52,780 nt of DNA from Pseudomonas fluorescens (GTDB lineage Bacteria; Pseudomonadota; Gammaproteobacteria; Pseudomonadales; Pseudomonadaceae). Below are positions 9,770 to 20,353 of this stretch, piece by piece. A program made the translations under genes and the position numbers. Numbering within the stretch: position 1 is the first letter of the stretch; the number at the start of each line of letters is the position of its first letter. The notes below the pieces were generated by a model. The model was given only the letters and a program-made list of their open reading frames with translations, searched no databases and was not told the DNA's origin. Where the stretch lies: the NCBI RefSeq assembly GCF_000967965.1, contig NZ_LACC01000048.1, positions 1 through 52,780 on the forward strand, given 5' to 3'.

Positions 9770-9902
9770 TGTGGCGAGGGAGCTTGCTCCCGTTCGGCGA
9801 CGACGTCGTCGTAAACAAGCTAATGCGGCATGTCTGGCAAATCGAGGTGGTTGGTTCTGGGACCGCTTCGCAGTCCAGCGCGAGCAAGCTCGCTCGCCAC
9901 AT
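9770..9902. repeat. REP pair (BIME)
   Basis: 'TGTGGCGAGGGAGCTTGCTCCCG' at the left and the inverted, slightly diverged 'GCGAGCAAGCTCGCTCGCCACA' at the right, with a unique centre between. With the terminator before it, this element fills most of the 338-bp gap between the fabH2-like gene and the end of the porin gene. No gene is seen in this gap. Confidence 0.85.
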
Positions 9903-10036
9903 AAAGCTGATTCGATGGGTAGGGGAGAGAAAACAGTCTCGCGTTGATGCATCGGAGGATGATGGGGACCGACACACCAACGCCAGGCTGTAAAAGGAGC
10001 CCGGGCTTCCTTGCCCGAGTCGTGTAGCGGGGTGAA

Positions 10037-11368
10037 TCAGAACTTCGCTTCGGCATCCAGTTGCAGGGTGTTGATGTCCGAGTCGGTTTTCTTGATGTTG
10101 GCGTTGGTCTGGTCCGAAGTCGCCATGAAGTAGGTCGCGCCCAAGGCAAAGTTCTTGTCCAGATCGTAGCTCACTTTCATCTTGCTGCCGCGCGAACCGG
10201 TGAAGCCGTTGGCGAAGTCGGAGTCGGTGAAGGCACCCACCACAGCGTTACGCTGCACGTCGCGGTAGTTGTAGTCCAGGTTGAAGCCGTAGACCTTGGA
10301 CTTCACACCGGCCAACCAGCCAGTGTCCTGGTCGTTGCTGGCATCGGTGTTGTTGACGTACTGACCGTAGATCGACAGCGGAACTGGCAGGTTGGAGAAG
10401 TCGAGCTGACCAAAGCCTTCGTACAGTTTGAAGGTTTCGCCCGGGCTGTTGCCGTTGACGGCCAGTGCGCATGGCGTGGTGACGGTGCCGGAGGTAGGGC
10501 AGGCACTGCTGCTGTCGTTGTCGTAGGAGTAGATACTGCCGCCCAACGTCATTTTCATGCTGTCGGTGATGGCGAAGCGACCACCCAACTGGCCAGCGTA
10601 CAGGCGCAGGTCGTGTTTGAACTGCACGCCTTCACCGTCGACGTTGTCCTTGAGGGTGTAGTGACCGGCGCTACCGAACAGCTCGGTGGTGCCGCTCAGT
10701 GGGTATTTGTAGGTGACGGCCAGACCTTCCGGGTTGATGTCGCTATCCCAGATGATGTCGCCCATGCTCACCCATTGTTGTGGCATCTTGCCGCCAACCA
10801 GGTGCAGGTTCTTGATCGCGTCCGGGTGGTAGTCGATGTAACCTTGGTCCAGCCAGATCTGCTTCTTGTCGAAGTAGTTGTTCAGGTCCTGGTTGGTCGA
10901 GCGAGCGTCGTCGTTATTGCCGGTGGCGATACGGATACCGGTGTCGACCTGCGGGTTGATTTCGCTGTAGGCACCCAGGCGGGCACGAATGCGCTGACGG
11001 TCCTGGTCCTTGTTGTTCGGCACGCCATCGTTGTGCACGGTTTCTTCGCGGAAGCGCACGTCACCCTTGAACTGGGTCTTGGCGGCCCATGCCAGCTTCT
11101 GGTCGAAGGTGCTCAGAGCGTCGGTTTTCTTCGCGGTGGCTGCGATTTGCTCGTTGGTCTCTTGCTGAGCCTGACGGGCGATCTGCTGGTCTTTCTGATC
11201 CCTGGCCAGCTCGGCTTGCAGTTCGCTGTACTGCGCGTTGGTGATCGAGCCGTTAGCCTTGAGCATGTCGAGCAGTTTGGCGTCGACTGCGGCACTGGCC
11301 GGAACACTCATGGCCAGCAACAGGCCACCACACAAGGCCGCCGCAGTTTTCGTGGAAGCAAGACGCAT
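10037..11368 (-). CDS. Putative outer-membrane porin (Porin_5-like)
   Basis: 443 residues. The signal peptide (residues 1-26, ending 'MSVPASA') is followed by a short helical, coiled-coil-like segment rich in Q, A and E (about residues 30-85). A beta-barrel with alternating aromatic and polar strands follows, ending in phenylalanine ('LQLDAEAKF'), the usual C-terminal signature for barrel assembly. This arrangement suits the Porin_5 / 'putative porin' family of Pseudomonas. Substrate is unknown; the barrel is larger than a small diffusion channel. The ATG at 11368 has GGAG just upstream. It faces the FemAB-like gene across a 280-bp divergent promoter region. Confidence 0.82.
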   Translation of the reverse strand: MRLASTKTAAALCGGLLLAMSVPASAAVDAKLLDMLKANGSITNAQYSELQAELARDQKDQQIARQAQQETNEQIAATAKKTDALSTFDQKLAWAAKTQFKGDVRFREETVHNDGVPNNKDQDRQRIRARLGAYSEINPQVDTGIRIATGNNDDARSTNQDLNNYFDKKQIWLDQGYIDYHPDAIKNLHLVGGKMPQQWVSMGDIIWDSDINPEGLAVTYKYPLSGTTELFGSAGHYTLKDNVDGEGVQFKHDLRLYAGQLGGRFAITDSMKMTLGGSIYSYDNDSSSACPTSGTVTTPCALAVNGNSPGETFKLYEGFGQLDFSNLPVPLSIYGQYVNNTDASNDQDTGWLAGVKSKVYGFNLDYNYRDVQRNAVVGAFTDSDFANGFTGSRGSKMKVSYDLDKNFALGATYFMATSDQTNANIKKTDSDINTLQLDAEAKF

Positions 11369-11517
11369 ATCAATCTCCGAAGATGAGAGGGGATGACAGA
11401 GCCATCCGGGACACAACCGACCATAAGGGGCGGAAAACTGTGGCCGGGTATAACCCGGCGCTCTAAAAACAGGCGCCAGTATCGCGATGGTTTATTACAG
11501 AGCAGTGGCAATGTGAT

Positions 11518-11531
11518 GTCATGTCCATGAC
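11518..11531. promoter_or_regulatory. Palindrome in the divergent porin / FemAB-like promoter
   Basis: GTCATG-TC-CATGAC, a perfect 6+2+6 inverted repeat about 150 bp upstream of the porin start and 118 bp upstream of the acyltransferase start. It could be a regulator site for either gene. No regulator gene is adjacent, so the assignment is speculative. Confidence 0.3.
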
Positions 11532-11648
11532 GATACAAAGTCGCCGTGAACTATTGAGTTAGAGCACTGTCGTCGTTTTGCCCGTGTGCATTGCAGAGCG
11601 ATAGGCGATACTCGCGGGGCTTTCACGCCATAAAGAGTGAGGATGGTG

Positions 11649-12773
11649 ATGCCGTTGCAACGCCTGCAAAAACTGTCAGAAATCTCCCCGCAGACGTGGG
11701 ACGCACTGGTGCCCGAAACTCAGCCTTTTCTGCGTCACGCCTTTTTGAGCGCACTGGAAGACAGCGGCAGCGTCGGACCCCATACCGGCTGGCAGCCCGA
11801 GCATTTATTGCACGTCGAAGGGGATCGACTGATCGCCGCACTGCCCGGTTACCGCAAGTGGCATTCTTACGGCGAGTACGTGTTCGATCACGCCTGGGCC
11901 GATGCCTGTGAACGTGCCGGCATCGACTACTACCCCAAATTGTTGACCGCGGTGCCGTTCAGTCCGGTCACTGGGCCGCGGCTGTTGGCGGCCACGGTCG
12001 AAGACGGTTTCGAGTTATTGAAAAGCCTGCCGGGCTACCTTGAGCTTGAAGGGCTCTCCAGTGCGCACATCAACTTCACCGACCCGTTCACCGACGCGGC
12101 ACTGAGCGAGCAACCGGGCTGGCTGCAGCGCGTTGGCTGTCAATACCACTGGCAGAATCGCGGCTACCGGGATTTCCAGGACTTCCTCGACGTGCTCAGT
12201 TCGCGCAAGCGCAAACAGATGCGCAAGGAGCGCGAGCAGGTGGCCGGGCAGGGCTTCGATTTCGAATGGCTCGAAGGTCGGGAACTGAGCGAGGCGCAAT
12301 GGGATTTCGTCTATGCCTGCTACGCCAACACCTACGCGGTGCGCCGGCAAGCGCCGTATCTGACGCGAGAGTTTTTCAGCCTGCTGGCCGAACGCATGCC
12401 AGAGTCGATTCGCGTGGTGCTGGCCAAGCAAGGTTCACGGCCGGTGGCGATGGCGTTCAGTCTGGTGGGGGGGGACAGCTTTTATGGTCGTTACTGGGGA
12501 TGCCTGGCGGAGTTCGATCGCCTGCATTTTGAGACCTGCTTCTACCAAGGCATGGACTATGCCATTGCCAACGGTTTCCAGCGTTTCGATGCCGGTGCCC
12601 AGGGCGAGCACAAACTGATTCGCGGATTCGAGCCAGTCATTACCCATTCCTGGCACTACCTGCGGCATCCTGGATTGAAAGCTGCGGTGAAAGACTTCCT
12701 GGAGCAGGAGCGGTTGGGAGTACTGGCTTATGCAGAGGAGGCGAAGTCAGCCTTGCCTTATCGACAAGGCTGA
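11649..12773 (+). CDS. GNAT-fold FemAB-like acyltransferase (COG3146 type)
   Basis: About 374 residues resembling the 'peptidogalycan biosynthesis' family (Pfam FemAB_like, formerly DUF482), which has a double GNAT fold. Conserved-looking blocks are 'FLRHAFLSALEDSGS' near the N-terminus, 'LSSRKRKQMRKERE' in the middle and 'FETCFYQGMDYAI..GFQRFDAGAQGEHKLIRGF' in the C-terminal half. The biochemical reaction of this family is not established. Several starts are possible (GTG 11637, ATG 11643, GTG 11646, ATG 11649); the last has GAGG six bases upstream. Convergent with aqpZ, with only 11 bp between the stop codons. Confidence 0.83.
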   Translation: MPLQRLQKLSEISPQTWDALVPETQPFLRHAFLSALEDSGSVGPHTGWQPEHLLHVEGDRLIAALPGYRKWHSYGEYVFDHAWADACERAGIDYYPKLLTAVPFSPVTGPRLLAATVEDGFELLKSLPGYLELEGLSSAHINFTDPFTDAALSEQPGWLQRVGCQYHWQNRGYRDFQDFLDVLSSRKRKQMRKEREQVAGQGFDFEWLEGRELSEAQWDFVYACYANTYAVRRQAPYLTREFFSLLAERMPESIRVVLAKQGSRPVAMAFSLVGGDSFYGRYWGCLAEFDRLHFETCFYQGMDYAIANGFQRFDAGAQGEHKLIRGFEPVITHSWHYLRHPGLKAAVKDFLEQERLGVLAYAEEAKSALPYRQG

Positions 12774-12784
12774 TCTTCAACGTT

Positions 12785-13483
12785 TCAGCTTTCTTCCTTG
12801 CCCAGCCAGCGATACAGCACGCCGCCGACCACTGCACCGAGTAGCGGTGCGACCCAGAACATCCACAGTTGTTGAATCGCCCAGCCGCCGACGATCAGCG
12901 CCGGGCCGGTGCTGCGCGCCGGGTTGACCGAGGTGTTGGTGACCGGGATCGAGATCAGGTGGATCAGCGTCAGCCCCAGGCCGATGGCAATCGGTGCCAG
13001 TCCAGCCGGTGCACGCTTGTCGGTGGCGCCGAGGATGATCAGGATGAACATCGCGGTCATCACCAGTTCACAGACAAACCCTGCCGCCATCGAATAGCCG
13101 CCAGGCGAGTGTTCGCCGTAGCCGTTGGACGCCAGGCCTCCCGCCAGTTCGAAACCGGGTTTTCCGCTGGCAATGAAATACAGCAGGGCGGCTGCAATCA
13201 CGCCGCCAATGACCTGGGCAACGATGTAGGCCGGTAATTCATTGGCCGGAAACCGCCCACCTACCACCAGGCCGAGGGACACCGCAGGATTGAGATGGCA
13301 GCCGGAAATATGGCCGATGGCGAAAGCCATGGTCAGCACTGTCAGGCCAAACGCGAAGGACACCCCGAGCAGACCGATCCCCACCTCCGGGAAAGCTGCC
13401 GCCAACACCGCACTGCCGCAACCACCCAACACCAGCCAGAACGTACCTACCAACTCAGTCGCCGAACGTTTTAACAGAGACAT
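12785..13483 (-). CDS. aqpZ: Aquaporin Z
   Basis: 232 residues with six membrane helices and both NPA boxes: Asn65-Pro-Ala in 'HLNPAVS' and Asn187-Pro-Ala-Arg in 'SVNPARS'. The selectivity filter reads as Phe45, His175, Thr184 and Arg190, the water-specific set of AqpZ rather than the glycerol set of GlpF. It should let water cross the inner membrane quickly during osmotic shifts. The ATG at 13483 begins the family N-terminus ('LLKRSATELVGTF'). A strong terminator separates it from the ABC exporter on the same strand, so it has its own promoter. Confidence 0.96.
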   Translation of the reverse strand: MSLLKRSATELVGTFWLVLGGCGSAVLAAAFPEVGIGLLGVSFAFGLTVLTMAFAIGHISGCHLNPAVSLGLVVGGRFPANELPAYIVAQVIGGVIAAALLYFIASGKPGFELAGGLASNGYGEHSPGGYSMAAGFVCELVMTAMFILIILGATDKRAPAGLAPIAIGLGLTLIHLISIPVTNTSVNPARSTGPALIVGGWAIQQLWMFWVAPLLGAVVGGVLYRWLGKEES

Positions 13484-13599
13484 AAGAGAGTGCCCTTTCG
13501 AGATTATGCTGCCTTGAGCATCCAGCCGATGGACTGCAGAACCATCTCCAGAACGTTGGAGTGAGTACAGCACGGTTTTTTCAGAATTCCAGCAGGCAT

Positions 13600-13645
13600 A
13601 AAAAACCGCCAAGACCCGTTGTTGACGGGGCCTGGCGGTTTTTTG
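13600..13645 (-). terminator. Intrinsic terminator of the ABC exporter operon (symmetrical)
   Basis: Left arm 13600-13619 and right arm 13625-13644 pair almost completely (AAAAAACCGCC.AG.CCCGT against ACGGG..CT.GGCGGTTTTTT) with a TTGTT-type loop. The A run on the left and T run on the right allow function on either strand. On the minus strand it lies 28 bases past the ABC exporter stop, ahead of aqpZ. Confidence 0.88.
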
Positions 13646-13672
13646 TGGACTATTGGTGTGTTGTTCAGGGGA

Positions 13673-15505
<1,833 letters not shown>

Positions 15506-15599
15506 TGGTTGTTTGCCCGCGAGCGGGCTCTCCTTTTAACGTGTTGAGCGTTGCCGGCAAACACCGGCAACGGCTCGGACATCCTTGTCCAGCTTAGTC

Positions 15600-16163
15600 T
15601 CAGTCGATGCGCTTGGCCGACTTGATGAACACAGGATCGGCCGGTACGTCGCGCATACCGTTTTTGGTGGTGGTCGGTGCATTGACGATGATATCGACCA
15701 CATCCATGCCCTTGACCACTTTGGCGAATACGGCATAGCCGGCGTCGCGACCCGGATCAAGGAAGTCGTTGTCCTTGACGTTGATAAAGAACTGGCTGGT
15801 GGCCGAATCAGGATCGGAGGTGCGCGCCATCGACAGCGTGCCGCGTACGTTATGCAGGCCGTTGCTGGCTTCGTTCTTGATCGGATCCTTGGTTGGTTTC
15901 TGCTGCATCGAGGAGCTGAAACCACCGCCCTGGGCCATGAAACCCGGGATCACCCGGTGGAAAATCGTGTTGTTGTAGAAGCCGCTGTCGACGTATTCAA
16001 GGAAGTTCTTGGTACTGATCGGGGCCTTGACCGGGTCCAGTTCGATTTCGATCTGGCCGTTGGTGGTGTCCAGCAGCACATGCGGTGCCTTTTCCGGCGT
16101 CGCGGCCATCAGGTTGGCGGCAAACAGGACGGAGCCTGCGGCGAGGGCGATTTTTTTCAGCAT
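15600..16163 (-). CDS. ppiA: Periplasmic peptidyl-prolyl cis-trans isomerase (cyclophilin A)
   Basis: 187 residues. A signal peptide (about 1-21, cut after 'NLMA') precedes a compact bacterial cyclophilin domain: 'IFHRVIPGFMAQGGG' carries the catalytic Arg and the Phe-Met-Gln substrate pocket, followed by 'LSMART.DPDSATSQFFIN'. It catalyses proline isomerisation of secreted proteins in the periplasm. The start codon lies only three bases after the stop of the hydrolase gene, so the two are surely co-transcribed. Confidence 0.93.
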   Translation of the reverse strand: MLKKIALAAGSVLFAANLMAATPEKAPHVLLDTTNGQIEIELDPVKAPISTKNFLEYVDSGFYNNTIFHRVIPGFMAQGGGFSSSMQQKPTKDPIKNEASNGLHNVRGTLSMARTSDPDSATSQFFINVKDNDFLDPGRDAGYAVFAKVVKGMDVVDIIVNAPTTTKNGMRDVPADPVFIKSAKRID

Positions 16164-16166
16164 GGG

Positions 16167-16970
16167 TCAGTGATCCTGAGTGGTGGTGTCGACTGCGGCC
16201 AGAAACTCCAGCAGTGTTTGGTTGAAGTGTTCCGGCTGGTCCAGAGGCGTGGCGTGGCGTGAATCGTCGATCACCACCAGTCGCGCGTCGGGCAGCAGTT
16301 TTACGTAATTTTCCTTCAGCGCCACCGGTGTGTAGTCCCGGTCGGCGCTGACGATGAGGGTTGGACAGGCGACCTTCGAAAGTCGTTCCTGGACCCCCCA
16401 GCCGACAATGGCATTGAAGCTGGCGAGATAAGCATGTTTGTCGTTTTTTGCCCAGCGCTCGGCCATCTTTTGTCGTAAATCGGCCTGCTCGGGTTTCGGG
16501 AACAGCTTGCCGCCCAGCGCCTTGCCGATGGTGCGCAGGCTGAGTGCGTGCATCAGGCTCCAGCGCTTGAACCACTGCCAATAGTCGTCGCGGCTGCGCA
16601 GTTTGACCTCGGGCGCGCTGTTGACGATGCACAGGCTCTTGAGCAGTTGCGGCTGATCCACGCCTAGCTGGAAGCCGATCATGCCGCCCATGGACAGGCC
16701 GACATAGTGTGCCGGACCGAGATTGAGGTGTTCGATCAGTGCAATCAGGTCAGCGCTGAATCCGGCAATACTGTAGCGCTCCCGGGGTTTGTCCGAACGG
16801 CCGTGACCGCGCACATCCGGGACGATCACCCGGTAGCGGGTGGCAAGTGTCGGGATCTGTTTTTCCCAGTCCAGGGTGCTGGAGCCCAGGCCGTGGACCA
16901 GCAGCAGCGGCGTGCCGTGGCCGTATTCCTCATAGTGCAGGTTGCAACCTTCGTGTTCGAAATAGGCCAT
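16167..16970 (-). CDS. Alpha/beta-fold hydrolase
   Basis: 267 residues of the alpha/beta hydrolase fold. The nucleophile elbow is 'GLSMGG' with Ser93, the oxyanion motif is 'VHGLGSS' near residue 26, and the likely acid and base are Asp210 or Asp212 ('SADRDYTP') and His239 ('DDSRHATPLDQ'). The sequence is closest in feel to 3-oxoadipate enol-lactonase-like and BioH-like esterases, but there are no protocatechuate genes nearby, so the substrate is open. There is no signal peptide, so it is cytosolic. It begins 14 bases after the LysR gene and abuts ppiA. Confidence 0.88.
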   Translation of the reverse strand: MAYFEHEGCNLHYEEYGHGTPLLLVHGLGSSTLDWEKQIPTLATRYRVIVPDVRGHGRSDKPRERYSIAGFSADLIALIEHLNLGPAHYVGLSMGGMIGFQLGVDQPQLLKSLCIVNSAPEVKLRSRDDYWQWFKRWSLMHALSLRTIGKALGGKLFPKPEQADLRQKMAERWAKNDKHAYLASFNAIVGWGVQERLSKVACPTLIVSADRDYTPVALKENYVKLLPDARLVVIDDSRHATPLDQPEHFNQTLLEFLAAVDTTTQDH

Positions 16971-16984
16971 GCATACACTCCGTG

Positions 16985-17908
16985 TCAGGCTTGTTCGGGG
17001 GCGGCGAACGGTGCGTCCAGTGGTGCGGTGTCAAACGTACGCAGCAGTTCGATGAGAATCTGCGTGGCCGGCCCGAGCGGTTTGTCCTTGTTCGAATACA
17101 GATAGAAGCTCGGGTTGCGGCTGCCACCCTGATCCAGCGGTAGCAGCTTGAGCGTGCCTTCCTTGAGTTCCCGTTCTATCAAGTGCCTGGGCAGCCAGGC
17201 AAAACCCAGACCGCTGCTGACGAAGGTCGCGGCAGTGGCCAGGCTGCCGACGGTCCAGCGCTGTTCGGCACCGAGCCAGCCGACGTCCCGTGGCTGCTGG
17301 CGGCCCGAGTCGCGGATCACCACTTGCATCTGGCTTTCCAGGTCCTGGAAGCTCAGTTCGCGGTTGAGGCGGTGCAGGGGATGCTCCGGATGGGCGACCG
17401 CGACGAACTCGACGTCGCTCAATTCCGCGCCCAGGTAACCGGGAATACTGAACCCGGTGATGGCCAGGTCGGCCACGCCTTCGAGCAGGACTTCCTCCAC
17501 CCCCGACAGCACTTCCTCACGCAGGCGCACCCGACAGCCACGGCTTTGCGGCATGAACGCGGTCAAGGCGCGGACGAGGCGGGCGCTTGGGTAGGCGGCA
17601 TCGACCACCAGGCGCACTTCGGCTTCCCAGCCCTGCTCCATGTGATGGGCCAGGTCTTCGAGTTGGCTGGCCTGTTTCACCAGTTGCCGGGAACGGCGCA
17701 ACAGCACCCCGCCGGCTTCGGTCAGCACGGCTTTGCGTCCGTCAATGCGCAGCAACGGCACACCGAGTTGATCCTGCATGCGGGCCACGGTGTAGCTGAC
17801 TGACGATTGCGAGCGATGCAGCGCCTCGGCGGCCTGAGCGAAACCACCGTGATCGACCACGGCCTGCAGCGTTCGCCATTGATCAAGGGTCACGCGGGGC
17901 GCTTTCAT
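16985..17908 (-). CDS. LysR family transcriptional regulator
   Basis: 307 residues. The N-terminal winged helix-turn-helix ('LQAVVDHGGFAQAAEALHRSQSSVSYTVARMQ', given here in parts 12-31 and 32-43) is followed by a periplasmic-binding-like effector domain. It is the first gene of the run leading into the hydrolase, cyclophilin and exporter, which is unusual since LysR genes are more often divergent from their targets. It faces the small secreted-protein gene across only 49 bp. Effector unknown. Confidence 0.9.
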   Translation of the reverse strand: MKAPRVTLDQWRTLQAVVDHGGFAQAAEALHRSQSSVSYTVARMQDQLGVPLLRIDGRKAVLTEAGGVLLRRSRQLVKQASQLEDLAHHMEQGWEAEVRLVVDAAYPSARLVRALTAFMPQSRGCRVRLREEVLSGVEEVLLEGVADLAITGFSIPGYLGAELSDVEFVAVAHPEHPLHRLNRELSFQDLESQMQVVIRDSGRQQPRDVGWLGAEQRWTVGSLATAATFVSSGLGFAWLPRHLIERELKEGTLKLLPLDQGGSRNPSFYLYSNKDKPLGPATQILIELLRTFDTAPLDAPFAAPEQA

Positions 17909-17957
17909 GTTGAGCTCCTCTTGTCCTAAGCTGGCAGCCCCTATTGGAGGCTGCTGA

Positions 17958-18272
17958 ATGAAAAAATTCTGTTATGTGCTGCTGGCGCTGCTGCCGCTGA
18001 CGGCGATGGCTTACCCGATCGATGTGAAAAAAGACCTCAACGGCATGAAGATCGATTACCAGACCTACGACACGGATAACGACATCGGCTCCATTCAGGT
18101 GGCCAACTACGGCGACGTCGATGCCAGCTGCAAGGCCGTTTTCATCAATGGCCCGGAAGCACCGCGTACCCGCAAGATCGACGTACCGGCCGGCAAGCAC
18201 AAAAATGCCACCGCCAAGTTCACCCGCAGCATCATCAAGCTGCGCATCGAGCTGTCCTGCACCCCGAAATAA
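17958..18272 (+). CDS. Small secreted protein of unknown function
   Basis: 104 residues with a clear signal peptide (residues 1-18, 'FCYVLLALLPLTAMA') and a mature part of about 86 residues that looks like a small beta-sandwich: 'VANYGDVDASCKAVF' and 'LRIELSC' supply two cysteines (about 59 and 101) able to form a disulfide. Ribosome binding site GGAGG lies about nine bases before the ATG. The function is not recognised. It is divergent from the LysR gene with a shared 49-bp promoter region, so control by that regulator is possible but not shown. Confidence 0.8.
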   Translation: MKKFCYVLLALLPLTAMAYPIDVKKDLNGMKIDYQTYDTDNDIGSIQVANYGDVDASCKAVFINGPEAPRTRKIDVPAGKHKNATAKFTRSIIKLRIELSCTPK

Positions 18273-18281
18273 CAGCAATCT

Positions 18282-18373
18282 CCTGTCGGAGCGGGCTTGC
18301 TCGCGAAGGCGTCGTGTCAGTCGATATCTCTTTTGTTGACCCACCGCTTCGCGAGCAGGCTCGCTCCTACAGG
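18282..18373. repeat. REP pair (BIME)
   Basis: Inverted copies of the 'CCTGT.GGAGCG.GC.TGCTCGCGAAG' type at 18282-18307 and 18349-18373, right after the small secreted-protein gene and before azoR. Confidence 0.85.
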
Positions 18374-18500
18374 GGCATCGTTTGCTTATAAACGAATTTA
18401 TTGATGGGTTGTAGCAGTTATTTGCGCTTTTTCATCGATATGACTCTGTTTAACCTTCACTCCATCGACCTACCGCATTCTCAGATGGAGGCTACATCCC

Positions 18501-19100
18501 ATGTCCCGCGTTCTGATCATCGAAAGCAGTGCCCGTCAGCAAGACTCGGTTTCCCGTCAACTGACCCAGACCTTCATCAGCCAGTGGAAAGCCGCTCACC
18601 CGAATGACCAGATCACCGTCCGGGACCTGGCCGTAAAGCCGGTGCCGCACCTGGACATCAACCTGCTGGGTGGCTGGATGAAACCCGCCGAGCAGCGCAG
18701 CGACATCGAGCAGGCGTCCCTGGAACGCTCCAACCAGTTGACCGACGAATTGCTCGCCGCCGATGTTCTGGTCATGGCCGCGCCCATGTACAACTTCGCA
18801 ATTCCCAGCACCCTGAAAGCCTGGCTCGACCATGTGCTGCGTGCCGGCGTGACCTTCAAGTACACCGAGACCGGTCCGCAAGGCCTGCTCAGCGGCAAGC
18901 GTGCCTATGTGTTGACGGCTCGTGGCGGCATCTATGCCGGCAGCACCGCCGATCACCAGGAACCGTACCTGCGCCAGGTCATGGGCTTCATCGGCATCCA
19001 CGACGTGACGTTCATCCACGCCGAAGGCATGAACCTGGGCGGTGACTTCCAGGAGAAAGGCCTGAACCAGGCGAACGCCAAGCTTTCGCAAGTGGCCTGA
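18501..19100 (+). CDS. azoR: FMN-dependent NADH-azoreductase
   Basis: 199 residues, the length of AzoR-type flavodoxin-fold quinone/azo reductases. The FMN-binding 'IESSARQQDSVSRQLTQTF' phosphate loop is at the N-terminus, 'MAAPMYNFAIPSTLKAWLDH' near residue 95, and 'TARGGIY' near 140. It reduces quinones and azo compounds with NADH in the cytosol; in P. aeruginosa several paralogues exist. The ATG at 18501 follows GGAGG. It is single, with its own terminator downstream. Confidence 0.92.
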   Translation: MSRVLIIESSARQQDSVSRQLTQTFISQWKAAHPNDQITVRDLAVKPVPHLDINLLGGWMKPAEQRSDIEQASLERSNQLTDELLAADVLVMAAPMYNFAIPSTLKAWLDHVLRAGVTFKYTETGPQGLLSGKRAYVLTARGGIYAGSTADHQEPYLRQVMGFIGIHDVTFIHAEGMNLGGDFQEKGLNQANAKLSQVA

Positions 19101-19208
19101 CCGGTTAATCGCCAGATAATCGCTGGATGGTCTAGTGACCTGGCGCAACCCTTCAAGCCTGTACGCGCATCGAACCTCCCTTCGCACTTGTTGCTCCTGA
19201 GTGCCCTG

Positions 19209-19246
19209 GCCCGATTGAACGCTTTAGCGAGATCGGGCTTTTTTTT
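19209..19246 (+). terminator. Intrinsic terminator of azoR
   Basis: GCCCGAT (19209-19215) pairs with ATCGGGC (19232-19238), followed by eight T. The loop holds a second small GCT/AGC stem. It lies about 110 bases after the stop. Confidence 0.85.
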
Positions 19247-19275
19247 GCCTGCGATTTTATAGACACCCACGCACC

Positions 19276-19368
19276 CCTGTAGGAGCGAGCCTGCTCGCGA
19301 AAGCGTCGGCACATCCAGCCTCTATGTGTCTGACGCGCCGTCTTCGCGAGCAGGCTCGCTCCCACAGG
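19276..19368. repeat. REP pair (BIME)
   Basis: Left arm 19276-19301 (CCTGTAGGAGCGAGCCTGCT...) and right arm 19343-19368 are inverted copies differing at one base. With the azoR terminator it accounts for most of the 341-bp gap before the next gene; no gene is seen in that gap. Confidence 0.88.
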
Positions 19369-19441
19369 TTTTGTGTTGGTTTAGCGTTCGCGATCAGCAG
19401 CAAAACCCGCTATCGTCGCCGCCATTCGAAATGAGGCGAGC

Positions 19442-20308
19442 ATGGGCTATCTACTTTTTGTCACGCTGATCCAGGCGTTTTCTTTCAGTTTGATCGGCGA
19501 ATACCTGGCCGGTCATGTCGACAGTTATTTTGCAGTCTTGGTACGAGTGCTGCTGGCGGGGCTGGTGTTCATCCCGCTGACCCGCTGGCGCTCGGTGGAA
19601 CCGGCGTTCATGCGCGGCATGCTGCTGATCGGCGCGTTGCAGTTCGGCGTGACGTACGTCTGTCTGTACCTGAGCTTTCGCGTACTGACGGTGCCGGAAG
19701 TGTTGCTGTTCACCATCCTCACGCCGCTGCACGTGACCCTGATCGAAGATGCACTGAATCGTCGCTTCAATCCCTGGGCCCTGATCGCGGCGCTGGTGGC
19801 AGTGGCTGGGGCGGCGGTGATTCGCTTTGACCGGATCAACCCGGACTTCTTCATGGGGTTCCTGTTGCTGCAACTGGCCAACTTCACCTACGCCGCCGGG
19901 CAGGTGCTCTATAAACACCTGGTCGCGCGCCACCCGAGCGATCTGCCGCATTACCGGCGCTTCGGCTACTTCTACCTCGGCGCACTGGCCGTGGCGCTGC
20001 CAGCGTTTCTATTGTTCGGCAAACAGAACTTCCTGCCCGAAGCACCGTTGCAATGGGGCGTGCTGCTGTTCCTCGGCCTGGTCTCGACTGCTTTGGGGCT
20101 GTACTGGTGGAACAAAGGCGCATGCCTGGTCAGCGGCGGGACGCTGGCGGTGATGAACAATCTGCATGTGCCGGTGGGGTTGCTGATCAACCTGCTGATC
20201 TGGAACCAGCACGAAGAACTGGGGCGGCTGTTGCTCGGTGGTTCGGTGATTTTGCTGGCGGTGTGGATCAGTCGGTTGGGTATACGCAAGCCTTTGGCCG
20301 TTCACTAA
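19442..20308 (+). CDS. EamA family transporter
   Basis: 288 residues and ten hydrophobic helices with two EamA repeats; the second starts near residue 140 ('FFMGFLLLQLANFTYAAGQVLYK'). It resembles the carboxylate/amino acid/amine branch of the DMT superfamily, and the substrate is unknown. The ATG at 19442 follows GAGGCGAG. It is convergent with a LysR gene whose stop lies 45 bp away. Confidence 0.88.
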   Translation: MGYLLFVTLIQAFSFSLIGEYLAGHVDSYFAVLVRVLLAGLVFIPLTRWRSVEPAFMRGMLLIGALQFGVTYVCLYLSFRVLTVPEVLLFTILTPLHVTLIEDALNRRFNPWALIAALVAVAGAAVIRFDRINPDFFMGFLLLQLANFTYAAGQVLYKHLVARHPSDLPHYRRFGYFYLGALAVALPAFLLFGKQNFLPEAPLQWGVLLFLGLVSTALGLYWWNKGACLVSGGTLAVMNNLHVPVGLLINLLIWNQHEELGRLLLGGSVILLAVWISRLGIRKPLAVH

Positions 20309-20353
20309 ACCCTGGGTAACCCGATATCCCTGTGGGCGCGTGATCTCCGAAAA

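Noticed and set aside
12748..12775. Inverted repeat TCAGCCTT...AAGGCTGA at the end of the FemAB-like gene as a terminator
   Set aside because: No T tract and the arms are partly coding; better left unassigned.
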